64,000 nt of DNA from Brachybacterium muris (GTDB taxonomy: Bacteria > Actinomycetota > Actinomycetes > Actinomycetales > Dermabacteraceae). Below the pieces are notes generated by a model that worked only from the letters and a program-made list of their open reading frames with translations, was not told the origin of the DNA and searched no databases. The position numbers were made by a program, and so were the translations under genes. Location: the NCBI RefSeq assembly GCF_016907455.1, contig NZ_JAFBCB010000001.1, positions 682,001-746,000 on the forward strand. Reading direction: 5' to 3'. Positions 26,142 to 35,884 of this stretch are shown here, in pieces (position 1 is the stretch's first letter; the number at the start of each line of letters is the position of its first letter).

Positions 26142-29100
26142 ATGTCTCAGACCACTTTCCTCGACTGGCCGGTGATCCGCCAGCTGCGAGGCGCGGACAA
26201 GACCGGGCGCGGCGCGTCCGTCATGTCGGAGAAGACCAGGAACACCACCCCCCGCACCGCCACGGCCGACGGCGTCGCCCAGAGCGTGTGCCCGTACTGC
26301 GCCGTCGGCTGCGGTCAGCGCGTCTTCCACAAGGACGGCCGGGTGATCCAGATCGAGGGCGATCCGGACTCGCCGGTCTCGCGTGGCCGCCTGTGCCCCA
26401 AGGGCGCTGCCAGTGAGCAGCTGGCCAACTCCACCCTGCGGCAGACCAAGATCAAGTACCGGCCCCCGCACGCCACCGAGTGGCAGGACCTCGATGCCGA
26501 GGTCGCGATGGACATGATCGCCGACCGCTTCATCGAGGCCCGTCGCAACCACTGGGAGGACGTCGACGAGCAGGGCCGTGCGGTGCGCCGCACCATGGGC
26601 ATCGCCAGCCTGGGCGGTGCCACCATCGACAACGAGGAGAACTACCTCCTCAAGAAGTTCTTCACCGCCGCCGGCGCGATCCAGATGGAGAACCAGGCCC
26701 GCATATGACACTCGTCCACGGTTCCCAGTCTGGGAGCCTCGTTCGGACGTGGCGGCGCCACGCAGTACCTGCAGGACATGGCCAACGCTGACTGCATCGT
26801 CATCGAGGGCTCGAACATGGCCGAGGCTCACCCGGTGGGGTTCCAGTGGGTGATGGAGGCCAAGAAGCGCGGCGCGAAGGTGATCCACGTGGATCCCCGG
26901 TTCACCCGCACCTCCGCCAATGCGGACAAGCACATCCCGATCCGTTCGGGCAGCGACATCGTGCTGCTGGGCGGCGTGATCCGGTACGTGCTGGAGAACG
27001 ACCTCTGGTTCGAGGAGTACGTCAAGACCTTCACCAACGCCTCCACGATCATCCGCGAGGAGTTCGAGGACACCGAGGATCTCGACGGCCTGTTCTCCGG
27101 GTACGACCCGGAGACCGGCACCTATGACAACCAGTCGTGGGCCTACCAGGGCGAGAAGGACATGCTCCAGCGGGGCCTGCCCGATCGCGACGAGACGCTG
27201 CAGCACCCGCGCACGGTGTTCCAGATCCTCAAGCGCCACTACGCCCGGTACACCCCGGAGATGGTGGAGGCCACCTGCGGCATCGCCGCGGAGGACTTCG
27301 AGTACCTGGTCAGGGCGATCACGGAGAACTCCGGCCGTGAACGCACCACCTGCTTCGCCTACGCGCTGGGCTGGACCCAGCACCAGGGCGGCCCGCAGAT
27401 GATCCGCACCGCGGCGGTGCTGCAGCTGCTGATGGGCAATGTGGGTCGTCCCGGCAGCGGCATCATGGCGCTGCGCGGTCACGCCACCATCCAGGGCTCC
27501 ACCGACATCCCCACGCTCTACCACATCCTGCCCGGCTACCTGCCGATGGCGAAGGTGGGCCAGGACTCCTTCGCGGAGTACGCGCGGGCCATCGGGAAGA
27601 AGGAGCAGAAGGGCTTCTGGGCCAACGCCGACATCTACGCCATCAACCTGCTGAAGGCGTGGTGGGGCGATGCTGCGACGGCCGAGAACGAGTGGGCCTA
27701 CCACTACCTGCCCAAGCTCACCGGTGCGCACGGCACCTACCAGACCCTCATGCGCATGCTCGAGGGCGGGGTCGACGGGTTCTTCCTGTTCGGGCAGAAC
27801 CCCGCGGTGGGCTCGGCCAACGGCCGCATGCAGCGCCAGGGGCTGGCGAAGCTGAAGTGGCTGGTGGTGCGTGACTTCTACATGATCGAGTCGGCCACCT
27901 TCTGGAAGGACTCCGCCGAGATCGAGTCGGGGGAGACCCGCACCGAGGACATCGGCACCGAGGTGTTCTTCATGCCGGCCGCCAACCACACCGAGAAGGC
28001 CGGGTCGTTCACGCAGACCCAGCGCATGGTGCAGTGGCGCGACAAGGCGGTGGATGCGCCGGGTGATGCCATCAGCGAGCTGGAGTTCGCGTACGAGCTG
28101 GGCAAGCGCGTGCGGGAGAAGCTGAAGGACTCCACCGACCCGCGGGACCGGCCGATCCTCGATCTCACCTGGGACTACCCGGTGGACGAGCACGGTGAGC
28201 CGGACGCCGAGGCGGTGCTGGCCGAGATCAACGGCCGCCACATCGCTGGTGAGAAGGCCGGGGAGCCGCTGAAGGCCTTCGGTGAGATGAAGGACGACGG
28301 CACCACCATCGGTGGCTGCTGGATCTACGCCGGTGTGTACGCCGACGGGATCAACCAGGCCCGCCGCCGCAAGCCCGGCACGGAGCAGCCGCAGGCCGCC
28401 CTGGAGTGGGGCTGGGTATGGCCGGCCAACCGTCGCATCCTGTACAACCGTGCCTCCGCGGACGCCCAGGGCAAGCCCTGGAGCGAGCGCAAGAAGCACG
28501 TGTGGTGGGACGAGGAGCAGGGCAAGTGGACCGGGCTGGACGTCCCCGACTTCCCGCCCACCAAGCGTCCTGACGATCCCGGCGATCCCTCCAAGGGCGG
28601 GGCCGCCGCCCTGTCCGGCACGGACGCGTTCATCATGCAGTCCGATGGTCGTGCCTGGCTGTTCGCGCCCACCGGCATGGTGGACGGCCCGCTGCCCACG
28701 CACTACGAGGGGCCGGAGTCGAACGTCAAGAACCCGCTGTACTCGCAGCAGTCCAACCCCACCCGGGTGACGTTCACCAGCAAGGACAATCTGTCCTCGC
28801 CGGGCGCTTCCGCCCCGGGCGGCGAGGTGTACCCGTACGTGTTCACCACGTACCGGATCACCGAGCACCACACGGCCGGTGGCATGAGCCGGTTCCTGCC
28901 GTACCTGGCGGAGCTGCAGCCGGAGCTGTACTGCGAGGTGTCGCCGGAGCTGGCCGAGGAACTGGGGCTGGAGCCGTACGGCTGGGCCACCATCATCTCG
29001 GCGCGCTCCGCCATCGAGGCGAAGGTGCTGGTGACCGAGCGGATGACACCGCTGCGGATCGGTGACCGGATCGTGCACCAGATCGGCCTGCCGTTCCACT

Positions 29101-29438
29101 GGGCCCGTGGCAAGGAAGCGGTCGTCTCCGGTGACGGCGTGAACGACCTGATCGCCATGAACCTGGACGCCAACGTGCAGATCCAGAACAGCAAGAACAA
29201 CGCCTGTGCGATCCGCCCGGGTCGCCGGCCCCACGGGGCCGAGCTGCGGGCGCTGGTGCAGGAGTACCGCGACCGGGCCGGGCTGGTCCCGGCAGAGGAT
29301 GCGCACGTCGACGGTGCCCTGGGCGCCCCCGGCGAGGGACCGGCCGACGGCTTCTCGCCGCACGAGGTGCGCGGGCCCGAGGAGGCCACCGCTGTCCCGG
29401 ACGGCACCCCGTCGATGAAGGAGATGAAGAACCGATGA
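26142..29438 (+). CDS. formate dehydrogenase catalytic subunit, selenocysteine-containing (TGA recoded at codon 189)
   Basis: This molybdopterin enzyme oxidises formate to CO2. The protein is 1098 residues if the in-frame TGA at 26706-26708 is read as selenocysteine. The N-terminal [4Fe-4S] site is CPYCAVGCG with CPKG downstream; residues around the TGA read NQARI-Sec-HSSTVPSLG, the canonical site where Sec binds Mo/W and the next His assists. The frame continues open for 910 codons with normal bis-MGD blocks such as WVMEAKKRGAKVIHVDPR and ANGRMQRQGLAK. No twin-arginine signal is visible. The beta and gamma subunit genes overlap it in an operon, and all sel genes are nearby. Confidence 0.95.
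26706..26738 (+). promoter_or_regulatory. bacterial SECIS element with recoded UGA
   Basis: The TGA at 26706-26708 is followed after 11 nt by GGTTCCCA (26720-26727), a GTC apical loop (26728-26730) and TGGGAGCC (26731-26738), an 8-bp stem with one G-U pair. The loop GU and the UGA-to-loop distance match the E. coli fdhF SECIS recognised by SelB, and even the bases after the UGA (CAC) agree. Confidence 0.88.
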
Positions 29439-30436
29439 GCCTGCTCGCCGGGCCTGCCGGCCCCGCCGCATCCACCGGATGGGGTCACGATCATCCCCGC
29501 AAGGGCTTCTTCACCGACACCTCGATCTGCATCGGCTGCAAGGCCTGCGAGGTGGCGTGCAAGGAGTGGAACCGCAACCCCGTGGACGGCAACCTGGAGA
29601 TCCTGGGTTCCAGCTACGACAACACCGGCGCGCTGGGTGCAAATACCTGGCGTCACGTCGCGTTCGTCGAGCAAGGCCAGGACCGCATCGAGGAAGCCAG
29701 GGAGTCGGGCCGCAAGCTCGTCGGTCTCGGCATGCCGACGATCGGGCCGAAGCCCGGTCGCCGGCGCGGCGACCTGCCCTCCGGTGACTTGGACGGTGTG
29801 GACACCACCCCGCCGGACACCCCGGAGTTCCGCTGGCTGATGAGCTCGGACGTGTGCAAGCACTGCACCAACGCGGGCTGCCTGGACGTGTGCCCCACCG
29901 GTGCTATCTTCCGCTCCGAGTTCGGCTCCGTCGTGGTCCAGGAGGACATCTGCAACGGCTGCGGTACCTGTGTGGGCGCCTGCCCCTTCGGTGTGATCGA
30001 GCGTCGCGACGACGGCACGGTCTCGGCCCGGGTGGAGCACGACGGGGAGGTGCCCGGCATGGGCACCGCCAAGAAGTGCACCCTGTGCTACGACCGGTTG
30101 GTGGACGGCGAGCAGCCGGCCTGCTCGGCCACCTGCCCCACCACCTCCATCAAGTTCGGCGACCATGACGACCTGGTGGACGATGCCCAGGAGCGCCTGC
30201 ACCAGCTGCATGACCGCGGCATGACCGAGGCCCGCCTGTACGGGGCGAACCCCAAGGACGGCGTCGGTGGCATCGGCTCGGTGTTCCTGCTGCTGGACGA
30301 GCCCGAGGTGTACGGCCTGCCGCCGGACCCCCAGGTCTCCACCAAGTACCTGCCGCAGATGTACCTCAAGGCCGGGATCGCCGCGGCCGGGATGATCGCG
30401 GCCACCGCCCTGGCGTTCGTGGGAGGCAAGAAGTGA
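29435..30436 (+). CDS. formate dehydrogenase iron-sulfur (beta) subunit
   Basis: A 333-residue ferredoxin-like electron-transfer subunit. Four cysteine clusters are visible: CIGCKACEVACKEW, CKHCTNAGCLDVCPTG, CNGCGTCVGACPFG and CTLCYDRL...CSATCPTTS, enough for four [4Fe-4S] centres. The C-terminus has one hydrophobic helix (KAGIAAAGMIAATALAFVG), which would anchor the dimer to the membrane. The start overlaps the catalytic gene by 4 bp. It passes electrons from the catalytic subunit to the membrane subunit encoded next. Confidence 0.93.
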   Translation: MSLLAGPAGPAASTGWGHDHPRKGFFTDTSICIGCKACEVACKEWNRNPVDGNLEILGSSYDNTGALGANTWRHVAFVEQGQDRIEEARESGRKLVGLGMPTIGPKPGRRRGDLPSGDLDGVDTTPPDTPEFRWLMSSDVCKHCTNAGCLDVCPTGAIFRSEFGSVVVQEDICNGCGTCVGACPFGVIERRDDGTVSARVEHDGEVPGMGTAKKCTLCYDRLVDGEQPACSATCPTTSIKFGDHDDLVDDAQERLHQLHDRGMTEARLYGANPKDGVGGIGSVFLLLDEPEVYGLPPDPQVSTKYLPQMYLKAGIAAAGMIAATALAFVGGKK

Positions 30437-31533
30437 GCATCTCCGAGTTCGACTCCGATCGTCCGCCGCTGCAGCCCCGCAAGGCCCGCTTCGCGGGCGG
30501 GGGGCGCCGTCGCCGCAAGCCGGCCGGTCAGGTGGGGGCCGACGGCTCCCGCGGGATGGCCCTGGTGGACGACGTCCAGTTCGATTCGTACTACGGCCGC
30601 CAGGTGGTCAAGGCACCGCCGTGGCGGGGCCCCATCGCCGTCTACCTGTTCCTGGGTGGCCTGGCGGGTGGCTCCTCGCTGCTGGCATTCGGTGGTCAGC
30701 TGACCAATCGCCCGGCACTGCGGCGCAACGGCCGCCTGCTGGCGCTGGGCGCGGTGGGCGTGGGCACCCTCTCGCTGATCGAGGACCTGGGCCGCCCGGA
30801 GCGCTTCCTGAACATGATGCGCACCGTGAAGATCTCCTCCCCGATGAGCCTTGGCACCTGGATCCTGGCCAGCTTCGGCACCATCTCCGGTGTGCTGGGC
30901 GCGGTCGAGGTGGACCGTCTCACGGGGGAGAAGGTGCCGCTGGGCGCGCTTCGTCCCCTGCTGAAGGGCATGGAGGGGCCGGCATCCATCGGGCAGGTCG
31001 CCCTGGGCCCGGGCCTGGCTGCGTACACCGGTGCCCTGCTGGGTGACACCGCGGTTCCCACGTGGTCCGCGGGCCGCCACCACATGTCCTATCTCTTCGC
31101 CTCCTCCGCCTCGCTGGCCTCGGGTGGCGCGGCGATGATCACGTCCCCGGTGGACCAGGCCCGTCCTGCCCGTGTCCTGGCAGCGGCAGGCGTGGTCGGT
31201 GATGTGCTCAGCATGAGGGCGATGAAGGAGTCCATGCATCCGCTCGAGGCGGAGCCGCTGGAGGAGGGAAAGCCCGGTCAGATGCTGGAGTGGGCCGAGC
31301 GCCTCGCCATCGGCGGCGGCGTGCTTGCGGTCCTCGGCGGCCGCAGCCGCGCTCTGTCCGTCATCGGCGGTGCTGCACTCGTGGCGGCCTCGGCCCTCAC
31401 CCGGTTCGGCGTTCTCGAGGCCGGCCTGGAGTCCGTGAAGGATCCGCGCCGCGTCATCGAGCCGCAGAAGGCACGCCTGGCTGCCCGGCGTGCGGCCGGC
31501 ATCAACGACGACTCGATCACCACCAGCCTCTGA
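30433..31533 (+). CDS. NrfD/PsrC-type membrane subunit of formate dehydrogenase
   Basis: A 366-residue polytopic protein with the NrfD-family features: a basic cytoplasmic N-terminus (RKARFAGGGRRRRKP), PPWRGPIAVYLFLGGLAGGS at the first helix, and EDLGRPERFLNMMRTVK after the second pair. It replaces the cytochrome b gamma subunit of the E. coli enzyme and probably passes electrons to menaquinone. The GTG at 30433 overlaps the beta-subunit stop. It is the last gene of the operon; a 54-bp palindrome follows. Confidence 0.88.
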   Translation: MSISEFDSDRPPLQPRKARFAGGGRRRRKPAGQVGADGSRGMALVDDVQFDSYYGRQVVKAPPWRGPIAVYLFLGGLAGGSSLLAFGGQLTNRPALRRNGRLLALGAVGVGTLSLIEDLGRPERFLNMMRTVKISSPMSLGTWILASFGTISGVLGAVEVDRLTGEKVPLGALRPLLKGMEGPASIGQVALGPGLAAYTGALLGDTAVPTWSAGRHHMSYLFASSASLASGGAAMITSPVDQARPARVLAAAGVVGDVLSMRAMKESMHPLEAEPLEEGKPGQMLEWAERLAIGGGVLAVLGGRSRALSVIGGAALVAASALTRFGVLEAGLESVKDPRRVIEPQKARLAARRAAGINDDSITTSL

Positions 31534-31587
31534 GCTGAGGCCCGTACCGCCGCCCCACCCCCAGCGGCGCATGAGGGCGGTACGACC

Positions 31588-31641
31588 AGAAGGACGTTTC
31601 CGTTCCACAGATCGCGATCTGTGGAACGGAAACGTCCTTCT
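31588..31641. terminator. perfect 54-bp palindrome between fdh operon and selD
   Basis: Two 27-bp arms meet with no spacer at 31614/31615 (centre GATCGCGATC) and are perfectly complementary from AGAAGGACG to CGTCCTTCT. It lies between the convergent formate dehydrogenase operon and selD, so a bidirectional terminator is the simplest role. The absence of any fixed loop or U-tract and the perfect symmetry are unusual. Confidence 0.7.
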
Positions 31642-31709
31642 CGCGTGCTGGGGGCCGGCTCAGCGTACGCGGATGGCCCGTCGGGCCGGCCCTGGTGCAG
31701 GTGCTTCGC

Positions 31710-32696
31710 TCAGCGCACGTCGATGCCGGAACCGGCGACGGTCTCACCGATCACCGGGTAGCCCGGCACCTCACCGACGACCAGCAGGCCACCGGAGGTC
31801 TGTGCATCGGCCAGCAGCAGCAGGTCCTCCTCGGTGATGCCTGAGCCGGCCCGGACGGAGTCCCGCACCCAGTCCAGGTTGCGGCGGGTGCCGCCGGAGA
31901 TGTAGCCGTCGCGCAGGGCCTCGGCGGCGCCGTCGATCAGTGGCACCGCGGCGCGGTCGATCACCGCTCCCACACCGGAAGCGCGCATCATCTTGTAGAG
32001 GTGGCCCAGCAGCCCGAAACCGGTGACATCGGTGGCGGCCTTCGCACCGGCATCGAGGGCAGCGATCGAGGCGTCCCGGTTCAGGGCGGTCATGGTGTCG
32101 ATGGCGGCCTGGGACACCTCACCGGTGGTCTTCTGCCGGTTGTTCAGCAGCCCCACACCGAGCGGCTTGGTGAGGGTAAGGGGCAGGCCGGCCTCTGCGG
32201 CGTCGTTGCGCAGAAGGCGGCCGGGGTGGGCGGTGCCGGTGACCGCCATGCCGTACTTGGGTTCAGGATCGTCCACGGAGTGGCCGCCGATCACGGGCAC
32301 CCCGGCTTCCTGGGCGACGGCGAGACCACCGCGCAGCACCTCCCGCAGCAGGTCGAAGGGGAGCACGTCACGCGGCCAGCCGACCAGGTTGATCGCTACC
32401 ACCGGGGTGCCGCCCATGGCGTAGATGTCGGAGAGGGCATTGGCGGCGGCGATACGGCCCCAGTCGAAGGGATCGTCCACCACCGGGGTGAAGAAGTCGG
32501 CGGTGGACAGCACCGCGAGGCCGTCCTGCACGCGGACCGCGGCGGCGTCGTCACCGTCGTCCAGGCCCACGATCACCGAGTCGAACTGCTGCCCGGCCAG
32601 TGCCGAGACGGCCTCCTCCAGTTCGCCCGGCGGGATCTTGCAGGCGCACCCTCCGCCGTGGGCCATCGTCGTCAACCGGGGCATCTCAGCAGTCAT
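31710..32696 (-). CDS. selD: selenide, water dikinase (selenophosphate synthetase)
   Basis: SelD makes selenophosphate, the selenium donor for SelA. The 328-residue protein has the active-site loop HGGGCACKIPPGEL with a cysteine at the position that is Sec or Cys in the family, the catalytic lysine three residues before the end of that motif, and AIR-synthase-like blocks FTPVVDDPFDWGRIAAANALSD and TDVTGFGLLGHL (here quoted in part). It is transcribed toward the fdh operon, unlike selA and selB, which lie beyond the IS element. TTG-, GTG- or ATG-start choice is clear: ATG at 32696. Confidence 0.95.
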   Translation of the reverse strand: MTAEMPRLTTMAHGGGCACKIPPGELEEAVSALAGQQFDSVIVGLDDGDDAAAVRVQDGLAVLSTADFFTPVVDDPFDWGRIAAANALSDIYAMGGTPVVAINLVGWPRDVLPFDLLREVLRGGLAVAQEAGVPVIGGHSVDDPEPKYGMAVTGTAHPGRLLRNDAAEAGLPLTLTKPLGVGLLNNRQKTTGEVSQAAIDTMTALNRDASIAALDAGAKAATDVTGFGLLGHLYKMMRASGVGAVIDRAAVPLIDGAAEALRDGYISGGTRRNLDWVRDSVRAGSGITEEDLLLLADAQTSGGLLVVGEVPGYPVIGETVAGSGIDVR

Positions 32697-32788
32697 GCGC
32701 TCAGTCTAGGCTGGCTGTCGAGGGGGCGGCAGGGACGCCGTGCCTGGTCAGTCCGGTGCGGCATGCGGGGACAGCGAAGGGGAGAGCG

Positions 32789-33322
32789 ATGGAACAGCAC
32801 GGAGTTGGTCGGCGCTCGATGCTGCTGCGTGGGGGAGTGCTCGTGATGGCCGCTGCCTCGGGCTGTTCACGGATCGGGGACCTGGGGAAGCGCCTGACAG
32901 GGCACCCTGAGGCCCGGTCGCTGCGGCCCAGCCAATGCCTGCTGCCGGCGGACGTCGACCTCGAGGCCGAAGCGGCGCAGCTTCGCCAGCGCAAGAAGGA
33001 GCTCGATGAGCTCCACGGCGTGGTCTACGACGTTCAACCCTGGGAGCCTGATGGCGACATGCGTTTCACGGTCTCGACGCTGGCAGTCTCTCCGGACGGG
33101 ACCCGGATTATGGCGCATGAGTCGCGGGACCGCTCGCACCTCGGCCTCGCCGAGGAGTACGGCACCATCACCTGGGACAGCGCCACCGGCGAGGTGCTCG
33201 GCCGCACCCGGATGAGCAGCGGGGACATCGCCTGGCACCCCACCGACGACCGTCTTGCGGTGATCGGCGAGGTTGCTGTGGACCTCACCGATCCGGCCGG
33301 TGAACCCAGTGAGTATTCGTAG
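32789..33322 (+). pseudogene. WD40/beta-propeller-like lipoprotein, 5' part, interrupted by IS21
   Basis: The ATG at 32789 opens a protein with a basic start and lipobox (VLVMAAASGC), so it was a lipoprotein. Beta-propeller-like text follows (STLAVSPDGTRIMAHE, DIAWHPTDDRLAVIGE). The frame is cut at EPSEYS by the insertion element and stops three bases inside it (TAG at 33320-33322). Removing the element and one TATTC copy joins this in frame to the piece at 35885, giving a protein of roughly 400 residues. It is divergent from selD; its role is unknown. Confidence 0.85.
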
Positions 33323-33422
33323 TCGTGGGAGCCACCGAATCTTGCTCTTGGGGACCGCCGATCGTGCCGACGGGGGCCAGTAGCCGCCGCGGTGGGGACC
33401 ACTGGCTCCCGCCGGCATCGGG

Positions 33423-34169
33423 TCACTGGGGCAGTGCGGTGTGTTCTCGCATGTTCCTGTCGCCGGTGTCGATCCAGATTGTGTTGTGCACGATGCGGTC
33501 CATGATCGCATCGGCGTGGACTGCTCCACCGAGCCGGGCGTGCCAGTCCTTCTTCGGGTACTGGGTGCAGAACACGGTCGAGCCGGTGTCATAGCGGCGC
33601 TCGAGCAGTTCCAGCAGCATCGAACGCATTCCCTCGTCAGGATGGTCCAGCAGCCACTCGTCGATCACCAGCAGCGAGAACGTGGAGTACTTCCGCAGGA
33701 ACTTCGTCTGGCCCTGCGGCTTGTCCTTTGCCAGGGCCCAGGCCTCTTCGAGGTCGGGCATTCGGATGTAGTGGGCTCGGAGCCGGTGCTGGCAGGCCTG
33801 CTTCGCCAGCGCGCAGCCGAGGTAGGACTTCCCTGAGCCGGTGAAGCCCTGGAAGACCACGTTCTGTTGCCGCTGGATGAAGGAGCAGGTTGCCAGTTGC
33901 GCGATCACGTTCCGGTTCAGTCCCCGTTCCTCGACCAGATCCAGCCGCCGCAGGTCCGCTCCGGGATAACGCAGCCCCGCCCGGCGGATCAGACCCTCGA
34001 CCTTTCCATGATTGAAGATGGAATGCGCCTCGTCCACGATCAGCTGGAGCCGTTCCTGGAACGACATCCCCAGCACGTGAGCCTCATCCTGGGCATCGAT
34101 CGCGTCCAGCAGCGCGGTCGCGCCCATCTCGCGCAGCTTCCGCTTCGTGTCGTTATCGATCACGCTCAC
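33423..34169 (-). CDS. istB: IS21 transposition helper ATPase IstB, copy 1
   Basis: The 248-residue AAA+ helper has a Walker A GFTGSGKS, Walker B SLLVIDEW, and the C-terminal DRIVHNTIWI found in IstB proteins (RIxHxxxxI). It remodels target DNA for the IstA transposase. The frame is open upstream, but the GTG at 34169 overlaps the istA stop by 4 bp and gives the usual N-terminus, so I used it. Confidence 0.92.
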   Translation of the reverse strand: MSVIDNDTKRKLREMGATALLDAIDAQDEAHVLGMSFQERLQLIVDEAHSIFNHGKVEGLIRRAGLRYPGADLRRLDLVEERGLNRNVIAQLATCSFIQRQQNVVFQGFTGSGKSYLGCALAKQACQHRLRAHYIRMPDLEEAWALAKDKPQGQTKFLRKYSTFSLLVIDEWLLDHPDEGMRSMLLELLERRYDTGSTVFCTQYPKKDWHARLGGAVHADAIMDRIVHNTIWIDTGDRNMREHTALPQ

Positions 34170-35728
34170 CGGACACCTCCGGCGTAGTAGTCGGCGCCAC
34201 GGACGTATCCGCCGTCTTCCGCGGGTTCCTCGCGGGGTGGACGCAGGGCGGCGACCTTGTCCTGCCCGGTGGCCAAGATCGGGTGCAGATGCGCATAGCG
34301 CGGTGAACGGACCCGTCCCGTCAGCGCGAGTGCGCAGGCCGCCTCGACCCGATCTACGGAGAAGCGGCGAGAGAGCCGTAGCACCGCCAACGCGGGATCC
34401 AGGCCCTGTTCCACGATCGGCACGGACTCGAAGATCCGCTGGATCACGATCACCGTGGCCGGCCCGACCCGATCTGCCCACGCCCGCACCCTCTGCGCGT
34501 CCCAGGCCTGGAAACGCTCGCCCGCAGGTAGGTCCGCGTCGTTGGTGCGGTACTCATTGCTCGCGGTCTCCGGGAGCAGCAGGTGACTGGTCAGTCGCTG
34601 GCTGCCCTGATAGATCTCCAGCGTCCGGGCCGTGATGCGCAGATCGACCTTCGCGCCGATGTGCGCGAACGGCGCGGAGTAGAAGTTCCGCGCGAACGTG
34701 ACGTGCCCGTTCCTGCCCACTCGTCGTCCGTAGTGCCATGTCGAGATCTCGTAGGGCACCGCCGGCAGCGGCGTCAGCAGCGGCCGCTCCTCCGCGTCGA
34801 ACACGCTGGCGCGGGATCCGGGCCGCTTCTGGAACGGCTCCGCGTTATAGGCCTCCATCCGCTGCCCGATGGCGGCTGCAAGTTCGGGCAGGGACGTGAA
34901 TCGCTGATCCCGCAGCCCGGCGATGACCCAGGTCGCGACGTGCGCGACGGTGTTCTCCACGCTCGCCTTGTCTTTCGGTTTCCGCACCCTCCCCGGGAGC
35001 ACCGCCGCCGAGTAATGCGCTGCCATCTCGCGATACGCATCGTTCAGGACGATCTCGCCCTCGCGGGGGTGCTTCACCACACCGGTCTTGAGGTTGTCCG
35101 GAACGATCCTCGGGACCGTCCCGCCCAGCGCCTCGAACATCGCTACGTGCGCTCGCAGCCAGGACTCCTGGCGCATATCCAGCGCCGGGAAGCAGAACGC
35201 GTAACGAGAAAAAGGCAGGCAGGCAACGAACAAGAACACCTTCGAGACCTCGCCGGTGACCGGATCGGCCAGCTCCATCGTGGGGCCGGACCAGTCGACC
35301 TCCACGCTCTGGCCGGCCTTGTGACCGACTCTCGAAGCGGCACCGGTGACCATGACGTGGTGCTGGTAGGTGCGGCAAAACCGGTCATACCCCATCGCCG
35401 GATCCCCAGCCGCCGTGGTCGCGTCGAAGTACTCGCCGTGCAACAGCTTCAGCGTCACGCCGACCCTGGCCATCTCTCGATGGACCTGTTCCCAGTCCGG
35501 CTGTGCGAACACGCTCTCGTGCTCGCCCCGGCCCGGGAACAACCGGGCATACACCTGCTCATCGGCGACGTCCGCGATATCGCCCCACCCGATCCCTGCA
35601 GCGTCAGCGGCCTCGAACACCGCCCTCACGGACTTGCGGGACATGCCCTGCGAGGACGAAATCGCTCGCCCCGACAGACCTTCTGCGCGCAGCTGGAGCA
35701 CCAGCTTCGCCCTGATCTTCCGTACCAT
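34166..35728 (-). CDS. istA: IS21 transposase IstA, copy 1
   Basis: The 520-residue DDE transposase has an N-terminal helix-turn-helix (LRAEGLSGRAISSSQGMSRK), and an integrase core with Asp145 in SVEVDWSG, Asp211 in RIVPDNLKTG and Glu258 in KASVENTVAH. The C-terminal domain is IstA-like (FARNFYSAPFAHIG). All catalytic residues are present, so it looks functional. Identical in translation to copy 2. Confidence 0.94.
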   Translation of the reverse strand: MVRKIRAKLVLQLRAEGLSGRAISSSQGMSRKSVRAVFEAADAAGIGWGDIADVADEQVYARLFPGRGEHESVFAQPDWEQVHREMARVGVTLKLLHGEYFDATTAAGDPAMGYDRFCRTYQHHVMVTGAASRVGHKAGQSVEVDWSGPTMELADPVTGEVSKVFLFVACLPFSRYAFCFPALDMRQESWLRAHVAMFEALGGTVPRIVPDNLKTGVVKHPREGEIVLNDAYREMAAHYSAAVLPGRVRKPKDKASVENTVAHVATWVIAGLRDQRFTSLPELAAAIGQRMEAYNAEPFQKRPGSRASVFDAEERPLLTPLPAVPYEISTWHYGRRVGRNGHVTFARNFYSAPFAHIGAKVDLRITARTLEIYQGSQRLTSHLLLPETASNEYRTNDADLPAGERFQAWDAQRVRAWADRVGPATVIVIQRIFESVPIVEQGLDPALAVLRLSRRFSVDRVEAACALALTGRVRSPRYAHLHPILATGQDKVAALRPPREEPAEDGGYVRGADYYAGGVR

Positions 35729-35884
35729 TCCAGATTGCTCCTTCCGCCGCGTGCCCTATACACACGGCGGAAGGAGCGTAGACAGAGCGGCCCCAACGAC
35801 ACCACTGGTGGTCCCGAACGACGCCACCGCTACGGCAGCGACGTGGCACCCGAACCCTCGATCAGCGGACCCCAGCGAGGCGAA

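Larger units (their letters stand above)
33319..35884 (-). mobile_element. IS21-family insertion sequence, copy 1
   Basis: A 2566-bp element encoding IstA and IstB, with IstA promoter-proximal on the minus strand. It is flanked by a 5-bp direct repeat TATTC (33314-33318 and 35885-35889), and deleting it restores the host reading frame, which fixes both ends. A related 16-bp block TGGGG(T/A)CCGC(C/T)GATCG lies in inverted orientation near both ends, 10 bp in from one and 30 bp in from the other. Copy 2 at 42476-45041 has the same length and encodes identical proteins. Confidence 0.93.

Noticed and set aside
26700-26715. TGA at codon 189 as a frameshift or nonsense mutation splitting the formate dehydrogenase gene
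   Set aside because: The TGA falls exactly at the conserved active-site position, the frame continues, a SECIS-like hairpin follows, and the complete Sec machinery is close by.
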